6,666 bases of DNA from Promethearchaeota archaeon CR_4 (GTDB lineage: Archaea > Asgardarchaeota > Lokiarchaeia > Sigyniarchaeales > CR-4), in the NCBI GenBank assembly GCA_001940655.1, contig MBAA01000211.1:14270-20935 (forward strand), written 5' to 3'. A model generated the notes under the pieces. The model was not told the DNA's origin. It saw only the letters and a list, made by a program, of their open reading frames with translations, and did not search any database. Positions 1 to 5,239 of this stretch are shown here, piece after piece; within the stretch, counting starts at the first letter, position 1, and every line of letters starts with the position of its first letter. Both the position numbers and the translations under genes were made by a program.

Positions 1-46
1 ACAACTCTCTATTGGACGATTCTAACGCAAAAGTGGGTAGTAAAAA

Positions 47-511
47 TTAGTCATTATTGAAAACTCTCTCCATAACAGAATATTTTTCTTGAAACTTAAG
101 TTTTTTGTAGAGTTCTTCGACCGTCTTGGCCCGTCCCTTTTTCACGTTGATCAGGACTTTCTCCACGTTGATCTTGCGGAGGTGGTCGATGGCTTGCTCT
201 AGTAATTCCCCTCCAATATGCTTTCCACGATAGTCCGCCGTGACAATTAGTTGTTTGATGTAACCCTCGCTTCGGCCGAAAGGATCTACCCGTAATTCGG
301 CGAAGATCATTCCCACGGAGCGATTTTTTTCATCAAGATCCTCCGCGATGAGGAGGCCGTGCCTTTGTAACGGGTCGTAGAGTCGGCGTTGGATGCCCCA
401 CTCAAACCGTTTTTCGACAAAATCCTCGTCCATATATGCGACAAGTTCTTTCATTAAGGCCCGCAACGCCTCCACGTCATTTGGAGTTGCGACCCGAATT
501 TGGACGTTCAT
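47..511 (-). CDS. GNAT-family N-acetyltransferase
   Basis: A 154-residue protein of the GCN5-related N-acetyltransferase fold, which moves an acetyl group from acetyl-CoA to an amine; the substrate cannot be told from sequence. Visible elements: an N-terminal beta strand and helix (IRVATPNDVEALRALM), a central strand with VGMIFAELRVD (about residues 66-76), the acetyl-CoA motif A strand-loop-helix around residues 85-104 with the pyrophosphate loop RGKHIGGELL (R95, G96, G100), and the C-terminal family signature ELYKKLKFQEK. Length is normal for a single GNAT domain. The frame is open 17 codons further upstream to an ATG at 562, but I chose the ATG at 511. It has AGGGGT six bases upstream, the GNAT fold begins right after it, and the TATA-like box at 567-577 would place transcription start near 545, inside the longer version. 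It is divergent from the BAR-like gene. Family is confident, specificity unknown. Confidence 0.88.
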   Translation of the reverse strand: MNVQIRVATPNDVEALRALMKELVAYMDEDFVEKRFEWGIQRRLYDPLQRHGLLIAEDLDEKNRSVGMIFAELRVDPFGRSEGYIKQLIVTADYRGKHIGGELLEQAIDHLRKINVEKVLINVKKGRAKTVEELYKKLKFQEKYSVMERVFNND

Positions 512-566
512 TAAATGACCCCTGATATTAAAAGCATATCTCGTAAAAGAGGAACTATTCATTAAG

Positions 567-577
567 ATTTATAATAT
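567..577. promoter_or_regulatory. Shared TATA-like box of a divergent gene pair
   Basis: The sequence ATTTATAATAT reads as a TATA box on both strands. It sits between the minus-strand acetyltransferase and the plus-strand BAR-like gene. At the usual archaeal spacing of about 25 bases it predicts transcription starts near 545 (minus) and near 598-602 (plus). Both agree with the preferred start codons at 511 and 609/624. The A-rich stretch just upstream on plus (TTAAGA) could serve as a weak BRE. This is inference from position and base composition. Confidence 0.45.
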
Positions 578-608
578 CAAAAAGGTTCATTAACTAAAAA
601 AATTATTC

Positions 609-1313
609 GTGGTCGCAAGAATTATGCAAAAATTCAAGGCTGCAACCCAGAAAGTTTTTGGGAAAACGAAAGGAAACGCCGAATTGAATACATTGATTTC
701 CAATGAAGTTGACCTCTGCAAGAGGGAAGAACAGATCTGTAAGGATCGAGCTACTACAATAAGTGCCCTGAAAGCATATGCAGCATCCCAACCTGACGAA
801 ATCAAAAATGCAGTGAATGAGGTTGCCGAACAAGGTCTCCCATTGAATCAGGCGGAAACTGACAAAGTAATCGCCGTTCAATCGAATTATATTAATAAAT
901 TGCGAGAAATCCTCGAAGCTGCAAAGAAAATGGATGTTCTAGATAAACAGAAAGAGGATGCCAAGAAAGCGGTAGAGAAAGCAAGTGACAATCTCGCGAA
1001 AAAGCAAAAAGCGTTAGAAGGCGCAAAAATGAAGGGTGACGCGGGAAAGATTGCGGCGGCTGAAGCACAATTAAAATCTGCGGAACAAGAGAAGATTACT
1101 GCGGAAAAAACTCTCGAAAAATTAATTCCCCTCGCAGAAGAGAAAGCGAAGGAATTTCAGAATTACCAGTCTTCCGCTTTGAAAGATGCGTTAAAAGCCC
1201 GAACCGAGGCATACAAAACATTTGCCCAGAAATACCAAGATTTCGTGTCTGGGATAGAAAAACAAGTGGAAGCTATCCCTGCTGAAGAAGGTTTGAACCC
1301 CCCAACCGTTTAG
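609..1313 (+). CDS. Helical protein resembling an N-BAR membrane-curving domain
   Basis: A 234-residue (GTG at 609) or 229-residue (ATG at 624) almost wholly helical, charged protein with no signal peptide or membrane span. The pattern resembles eukaryotic N-BAR domains of the amphiphysin/Rvs167 type. A short basic amphipathic N-terminus (MQKFKAATQKVFGKTKG) is like helix 0 and its QKVLQKLGK continuation. A first long helix follows (about 28-58), then a second region (79-108). The long central helix (about 110-180) shows KEDAKKAVEKASDNL...KKQKAL, then KIAAAEAQLKSAEQE and KLIPL, matching in order and spacing the BAR run KxxxDYDxAxxxL, KIxxAExxxxxA and ELPxL. A final helix (about 184-222) has FAQKYQDFVSGIEKQV. 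A Pro-rich tail ends it (AEEGLNPPTV). If right, it would dimerise into a curved rod binding acidic membranes. No clear Shine-Dalgarno precedes either start; the ATG at 624 is an equally likely start. It could instead be a generic coiled coil; fold prediction is needed. Confidence 0.8.
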   Translation: MVARIMQKFKAATQKVFGKTKGNAELNTLISNEVDLCKREEQICKDRATTISALKAYAASQPDEIKNAVNEVAEQGLPLNQAETDKVIAVQSNYINKLREILEAAKKMDVLDKQKEDAKKAVEKASDNLAKKQKALEGAKMKGDAGKIAAAEAQLKSAEQEKITAEKTLEKLIPLAEEKAKEFQNYQSSALKDALKARTEAYKTFAQKYQDFVSGIEKQVEAIPAEEGLNPPTV

Positions 1314-1336
1314 GGGATATATACATACACACATTG

Positions 1337-1370
1337 TTCAATTATTCATTTTCTAATTCTTTATTTTCCA
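1337..1370 (+). terminator. Pyrimidine-rich probable archaeal terminator after the BAR-like gene
   Basis: Downstream of the TAG at 1311-1313 the plus strand has several T-runs (TTGTTCAATTATTCATTTTC, then TTCTTTATTTTCC), typical of archaeal U-tract termination, which needs no hairpin. A weak CCCC/GGGG pairing spans the stop codon (1298-1316) but is probably incidental. The call rests on composition only. Confidence 0.35.
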
Positions 1371-1380
1371 AACGCGGAGA

Positions 1381-1400
1381 AAATTTCGCATCGAAAATTT
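1381..1400. repeat. Near-perfect short inverted repeat
   Basis: AAATTTCG (1381-1388), a CAT spacer and CGAAAATTT (1392-1400) form an imperfect palindrome with one extra A. It lies in the gene-poor stretch after the BAR-like gene. A TATA-like TTTAAAAG follows at 1408-1415, so it might be an operator-like site, but no gene clearly starts downstream on plus. Chance is possible in AT-rich spacer DNA. Confidence 0.25.
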
Positions 1401-1446
1401 GCCTGGATTTAAAAGTATTGGTCAGAAAAGAAGTCCCGCATTCGAT

Positions 1447-1497
1447 TTTGTAATAAAAATGAAATGAGAAAATGTTGATCGATCCCTATTTCTCATT
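1447..1497 (-). terminator. Hairpin plus T-tract at the end of the 67-residue frame
   Basis: AATGAGAAA (1463-1471) and TTTCTCATT (1489-1497) are perfect 9-base inverted arms. The loop holds the palindrome GATCGATC (1478-1485). Read on the minus strand, the first arm contains the last codons of the 67-residue frame, the stop codon (1486-1488) falls in the loop edge, and a T-rich run (TCATTTTTATTAC) follows the second arm. This looks like a terminator for minus transcription and indirectly supports a transcribed gene there. Confidence 0.4.
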
Positions 1498-1689
1498 ATT
1501 TAACTCGTATTGAGGAACTTGTTTTATCTCGTCCGTCTTGGGATCCTTATATTCAATTAATTTATCGGTACGACGGTATTCCACGTGCCCCCCCCAAATA
1601 GAACGGCAATAAACGATGTTGTCCTTGATCGTTTCAATCGTCAGGGAATATGGCAATTTCCGCTGAGATTTGATGATCCTAGCAAGCAA
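1486..1689 (-). CDS. Small hypothetical protein, possibly the 3' part of a broken gene
   Basis: A 67-residue frame starting at a TTG; I do not recognise the family. The sequence looks genuinely coding: varied codons, aromatic and charged residues in strand-like alternation (SLTIETIKDNIVYCRSIWGG, VEYRRTDKLIEYKD) and a charged C-terminus. It could be a small beta-rich domain. The start is doubtful. The same frame stays open upstream to about 1752, with protein-like content (YKPWCRYTAAIEEDKE) but no ATG, GTG or TTG before an in-frame TAA. AAGGA lies only three bases before the TTG, too close for a good ribosome site. Either the short TTG form is used, an unusual start operates, or the 5' end was lost by frameshift or deletion. 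The hairpin/T-tract just after its stop favours past or present transcription. Confidence 0.45.
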   Translation of the reverse strand: MLARIIKSQRKLPYSLTIETIKDNIVYCRSIWGGHVEYRRTDKLIEYKDPKTDEIKQVPQYELNNEK

Positions 1690-1805
1690 TTCCTTGTCTT
1701 CTTCAATAGCCGCCGTATATCTGCACCAAGGTTTGTAAATGGTGGATTCAACTTAAATTTTGCGAAAATTAAGGTATCAAGACGTCTTCTAACACAATTA
1801 GTTAT

Positions 1806-1820
1806 GATCATAATTAAAAA
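1806..1820 (+). promoter_or_regulatory. Possible TATA box for the 104-residue gene
   Basis: ATAATTAAAAAC has an AATTAAAA core at 1812-1819. About 25 bases on, transcription would begin near 1841, leaving a leader of only some 7 bases before the ATG at 1848. That would make the message nearly leaderless and would exclude the AGGAG at 1830-1834. Weak, composition-based call in an AT-rich spacer. Confidence 0.28.
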
Positions 1821-1847
1821 CATTGAGCCAGGAGTTTCCAATATTAT

Positions 1848-2162
1848 ATGGATCGCTTTACTTGGAAACAAAATGTAATCTTCCCGTGGACGAAAGCATC
1901 CATAATCGTATTGGGATACATTGCGGAACGTCCATCCTTTTTCTATGATTCTGTTTCCGCACGTACCTGTATTGAAGATCCAGAAATATTGGCGGCGATA
2001 GGGAAAGAAGCACCATATTTTGGAGTTCTTGGAGGGCGGGGGCGCGATCTGATAATTGGAGAAATTACAGATCCTATTAATACGAGTCGAAAAATACCCA
2101 TTATTTCTTCTATAAAGACTTGGAAGTCATTTGAAAAAGAAAGAGCGAAGCTAATAAAGTGA
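1848..2162 (+). CDS. Hypothetical protein of 104 residues
   Basis: An ATG-to-TGA frame of 104 residues that I do not recognise. It has an aromatic N-terminus (MDRFTWKQNVIFPWTKAS), a hydrophobic stretch IIVLGYIAERPSFFYD too short and interrupted to be a clear membrane span, a helix-like part EDPEILAAIGKEA (about 44-56), a glycine-rich turn YFGVLGGRGRDLIIGEI (about 58-74) and a basic C-terminal helix (KTWKSFEKERAKLIK). Codon use resembles the neighbouring genes and no overlapping frame looks better. AGGAG stands 13 bases before the ATG, longer than usual, so initiation may be leaderless. Its stop lies 16 bases from the stop of the convergent PLD-like gene. It could be a small stand-alone domain or a decayed fragment; moderately likely to be real. 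Confidence 0.5.
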   Translation: MDRFTWKQNVIFPWTKASIIVLGYIAERPSFFYDSVSARTCIEDPEILAAIGKEAPYFGVLGGRGRDLIIGEITDPINTSRKIPIISSIKTWKSFEKERAKLIK

Positions 2163-2178
2163 TAAGAGAAATTTTGCT

Positions 2179-2697
2179 TTAACGCATGAATGAGGGTAAA
2201 TAACCTGCAAAAATCTCTTGGACTTGCTCCAAGAGACCTTTTTCGCCTATCTCAAAACCCAATTGATTATTTCTGGCAAAATTCTCGCGAGTCAAGGATC
2301 CCGCAGAAAAAAAGGCCTTCTTAGGTAAAATGATGAGTATTTGGGTTAGGTTCGGGGTTTCAATTACGTCAATACCCTGAATATTCTTTAATTTCTCATA
2401 AGCTTGTAAATTTGGAGGAAGAATTTTGGGTTTTTCCTTGGGGCGTTCGCTAGTGACCAATCGTATTTTTTTACCTGCTTGTGCAGCCTTGATAATACAA
2501 TCTGCAAAAGAAGAGTCAACTTCCTTGGCTACAATTTTCATTTCTTTTTGTGGCGAGGAGATCAACCCTTCAACATAAGAATTAATATCTGCGGGCATTA
2601 TGGCCTTGAAGAGGCCAACCACGTTAACGAGACGGTCTTCCAATTCTTGGATTCGTTGTTTCAGTTTCACATTTTCCAACTTAAAAAATTCAGCCAC
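2179..2697 (-). CDS. Coiled-coil protein with a degenerate PLD-like (HKD-fold) domain
   Basis: A 172-residue protein starting at GTG, with GGTGA six bases upstream. Residues 5-30 form a short leucine-patterned coiled coil (LENVKLKQRIQELEDRL), probably for oligomerisation. Residues 50-172 read like one half of a phospholipase D/HKD fold: a strand plus helix KIVAKEVDSSFADCIIKAAQAGKKIRL (split around 54-80), the strand GIDVIE, the core strand ILIILPKKAFFSAGSLT (120-136) and the closing RNNQLGFEI with the helix before GYL. In active members the core strand carries HxK(x4)D; here the aligned positions are about L117, Q119 and L124, so no catalytic residues are visible. This resembles the ligand- or partner-binding PLD-like domains of archaeal regulators more than a nuclease or lipase. 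It follows the CHAT gene by 46 bases and has its own promoter candidate. Family moderately sure, role unknown. Confidence 0.82.
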   Translation of the reverse strand: MAEFFKLENVKLKQRIQELEDRLVNVVGLFKAIMPADINSYVEGLISSPQKEMKIVAKEVDSSFADCIIKAAQAGKKIRLVTSERPKEKPKILPPNLQAYEKLKNIQGIDVIETPNLTQILIILPKKAFFSAGSLTRENFARNNQLGFEIGEKGLLEQVQEIFAGYLPSFMR

Positions 2698-2740
2698 GCT
2701 TTTTCACCTTGGTATCGTTAATTGTGCTTTCCAAGACATA

Positions 2741-2748
2741 TATTTATA
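2741..2748 (-). promoter_or_regulatory. TATA box for the PLD-like gene, overlapping the CHAT stop codon
   Basis: On the minus strand TATAAATA, preceded by a purine/A-rich BRE-like GGAGAAAAC, predicts transcription from about 2718. That gives a leader of about 20 bases that still contains the GGTGA ribosome site and ends at the GTG at 2697. The TAA stop of the CHAT gene (2744-2746) lies inside the box. The geometry is close to ideal for an archaeal promoter, so the PLD-like gene can probably be expressed apart from the actin/CHAT pair. Confidence 0.5.
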
Positions 2749-5239
2749 GTTTTCTCCACGGTAATCCGAAAAGGAGGAAAGATGCTGCGGTAAGATCCCC
2801 TCCAAAGAGAATTACCTTGGTTTCCTTGTCATCTAACATTTTCGAGAGGGCAACCGCTTGTTGGAGTGCTTTCTCCGCTGCAAGTTGTTGTCCTCCCTTC
2901 AAGAGTGAAGTGCCAATCTCCGAAATTTTTCGTGAAAGAAGACTATCGTAGAATCCCTTTAACAGAGATAATGAGTCCGCATTAAAAATTGGTGCAATGC
3001 GAGTTAAAACACCCGGGAGAAAATATTTGCTTTGTAATGACCCAAGTTGCCCCGCCTCACTCCCGGCATTCGAGATTGTTTCCCCTTTTTTATTGACGAT
3101 CTTCACATTCAACATAAGCAACGGTTGGATTGAAACTTCGTTGAAAACTTGGAAAATCTCTTCTAAACAGATAATTTTGCCTTCAGGTGTAAGCAAATAT
3201 GAATCGCCGGGATTTTCTTCCACGAAAAATAAGATTCCCGCGTAATGCAAAATGTGGGGTTGAATTTCACGAATGGTTGTTAAAATACGATCCTTGGTCG
3301 CTTGTGTACCAATAAGGTATGATATGGACTCGACTTTCGGATATTTTTGGGCGAATTGGATGAGGTCATTCACTTCATTCTCCGCTTCGTTAAAATTAAA
3401 AAGTGGTTCCTCTTTTTGGGCCTGTTCATTCCAAACACGAGGATCTGACACATTTAAGTTGGCAATGAATAATAAGCGCAATTTATCTGCCGTTGGATTA
3501 TCTTGCGTTAATTCGCTCATACCCCTTAAAGAAGTCGAACCAATTAGACTCGATAACGCGAATTTAAGGTTTAAGAATGATGTACCATCATGGATGAGAC
3601 CCAAAGGCAAGGCAGAGTGATCTACGATGAAAAGCAAATGGGGTGGGGTTTCCATAGATTCTACTTTAAAACTGTGAATGGTGTGTCTTACCTTCGCGGG
3701 AAAATTCAGGTAGATTAACCTGCCAAATTGCATTAATTCCAGATCGCGCTTAGAAGCAAGTATTTGATCGAAAATTTCCAATAATTGCGTGTCATTCCAA
3801 GGTTCAGGGGAATGAATTTCGAGGTACTCCTCGCTTTTAGGGGATGTAACGTAGATGTCAATGTCTTGCTGATTCACGATTCTGATAACTAAACGCGTGT
3901 GATTTATCGTTCCTACGGGAGGATTTTGTTGATTTGCGATCGCATCTTCGATTTGACCTGTTGGATGGCATGTTGTTTTAAATGAATCTGGAAGACATTT
4001 CCACGCGAAATTCGCGATCTTTATATCCCGTTCTTCAAAAAGAGCCCGGTAAAAAATCATTTTCCAAAAATCAACTTCAGTGGTTTGAACGAGTCGACTC
4101 TTCAAATTCCAGATTTCATTAAAGATCTCGAAATATGACTGGGAATCTGTGAAATTATTCGGTGGTTCAAGAAAATCCTCTATCTTTTTAATACTCTCAT
4201 TTAAAAGATCTGCCTGTTGAGTCCGTGAAAAGATTCTTGCTGCACCATACCAGAGCGCAACCGCCTCGCCTTTTTTCCCTTGCGTCACTAATGCATCTGA
4301 GATCAAATTGAAACCTTGGTATCCAAACTGGTAAAATCCCCGACGAATGGAAAAATCGCAAAATCCTTGTGATAGATTAAGAGCATCGTCTGTTAAACCC
4401 GCATCAATGAGAAGGCGGGAAAGATTGCGGATAATGCCAAACGCCCAGTCAAATTCGTTCAAAATCTCTAACTTTTGTATTAATTTTACAAAATCGTCTT
4501 TCACTTCTTGTATTTGGAACCGGTTGACAAATTTCCCAGTTTGCGCCATCACATCTCGAATATCCAGTGATACGGCGTTACGACAAGTTTCAATGAGCGT
4601 TGTCACTAATTGATTTCGCTCGTTGCGATCGGCGTCAAAATTGAAGAAATCGGTCGCATTATAAAAGAGCACGTAAAAAAAGATGGGACGAAAATTAACC
4701 CCTAGTTTAAGCACAACGCTGGCTAAATACTGGAGGAGTTGGTGGAGTGTTTCGGAAGGTTTAGCACTTCCGCGGATTAGCATCATCGCTAATTGGAACT
4801 CTAGCGCTTCCCGCCGGAAACCCCCCTTAAGGAGGAATTCGGAGGCTGGATCAAGGATCGAGGCTAGCGTTTCTCGGCTAATTTCCTTTTGTGGGATAAG
4901 GGAAAGAACGATGGATTGACAGATTTTCGCAATATCCTTGTAAAAATTGTTCTGCAATTGAATATATAAGAGATGGTGGTATGCATCAACTAAGAAAATC
5001 CACTTGTCTGGAGATTGGTCCTTCATTAGATCGTGAATCCGCGTCTGCCAGGCTTGGACAACCAGAGATCTAACGTAATCCTTATTTTTCACGCTTAAAT
5101 CCTTTTGACGGTCAAGTGTTGATAGGAGTTCGTCAAATAAGATCTCTGCCCACCCGTGGGAACCCTGCCGGAGGAGTTTTTGTCCGTTAACGAGTTGATT
5201 TTTTACATATTCGGAAAAACTCTGCCCCCTCTGACTCAT
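2744..5239 (-). CDS. Helical-solenoid (TPR-like) protein with a C-terminal pseudo-CHAT domain
   Basis: An 831-residue protein. Residues 1-430 are helical repeats of TPR type (for example ALEFQLAMMLIRGS near 145-158, GLTDDALNLSQGFCDFSIRRG near 281-301, GKKGEAVALWYGAARIF near 321-337). Residues about 500-825 follow the CHAT (caspase HetF-associated with TPRs) plan: PPHLLFIVDHSALPLGLIHDG (532-552), LRLLFIANL (588-596), a strand-helix pair ending PHILHYAG (661-668), YLLTPEG (681-687), PLLML (706-710), then FYDSLLSRKISEIGTSLLKG (763-782). CHAT proteases use His in HxxGHG and Cys in LSAC; here the aligned residues are Ile669 and Lys713, so protease activity is probably lost. GAGGAGG stands seven bases before the ATG, and the ATGA overlap with the actin-like gene implies translational coupling. 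Solenoid plus caspase-like fold also recalls separase. Likely a scaffold or regulator acting with the actin-like protein. Confidence 0.9.
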   Translation of the reverse strand: MSQRGQSFSEYVKNQLVNGQKLLRQGSHGWAEILFDELLSTLDRQKDLSVKNKDYVRSLVVQAWQTRIHDLMKDQSPDKWIFLVDAYHHLLYIQLQNNFYKDIAKICQSIVLSLIPQKEISRETLASILDPASEFLLKGGFRREALEFQLAMMLIRGSAKPSETLHQLLQYLASVVLKLGVNFRPIFFYVLFYNATDFFNFDADRNERNQLVTTLIETCRNAVSLDIRDVMAQTGKFVNRFQIQEVKDDFVKLIQKLEILNEFDWAFGIIRNLSRLLIDAGLTDDALNLSQGFCDFSIRRGFYQFGYQGFNLISDALVTQGKKGEAVALWYGAARIFSRTQQADLLNESIKKIEDFLEPPNNFTDSQSYFEIFNEIWNLKSRLVQTTEVDFWKMIFYRALFEERDIKIANFAWKCLPDSFKTTCHPTGQIEDAIANQQNPPVGTINHTRLVIRIVNQQDIDIYVTSPKSEEYLEIHSPEPWNDTQLLEIFDQILASKRDLELMQFGRLIYLNFPAKVRHTIHSFKVESMETPPHLLFIVDHSALPLGLIHDGTSFLNLKFALSSLIGSTSLRGMSELTQDNPTADKLRLLFIANLNVSDPRVWNEQAQKEEPLFNFNEAENEVNDLIQFAQKYPKVESISYLIGTQATKDRILTTIREIQPHILHYAGILFFVEENPGDSYLLTPEGKIICLEEIFQVFNEVSIQPLLMLNVKIVNKKGETISNAGSEAGQLGSLQSKYFLPGVLTRIAPIFNADSLSLLKGFYDSLLSRKISEIGTSLLKGGQQLAAEKALQQAVALSKMLDDKETKVILFGGDLTAASFLLFGLPWRKL

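Noticed and set aside
603..881. Open frames on the minus strand opposite the BAR-like gene
   Set aside because: They are antisense to a strongly coding helical gene, have no ribosome sites, and give Phe/Cys-rich sequences typical of reversed Lys/Glu-rich coding DNA.
609..1313. ESCRT-III, Vipp1/PspA or SMC-fragment identity for the helical protein
   Set aside because: The spacing of the KIAAAEAQLKSAE and KLIPL elements and the basic N-terminus fit BAR better, and I see no ESCRT-III basic first-helix pattern or MIM motif. Not fully excluded without fold prediction.
1585..1878. Plus-strand frame of 97 codons across the gene-poor stretch
   Set aside because: It is antisense to the more convincing 67-residue frame, has unbalanced composition and no start signal.
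2744..5239. CRISPR-linked TPR-CHAT protease (type III-E type)
   Set aside because: No repeat array or Cas gene is in the window, the catalytic residues are missing, and the coupled partner is an actin-like protein.
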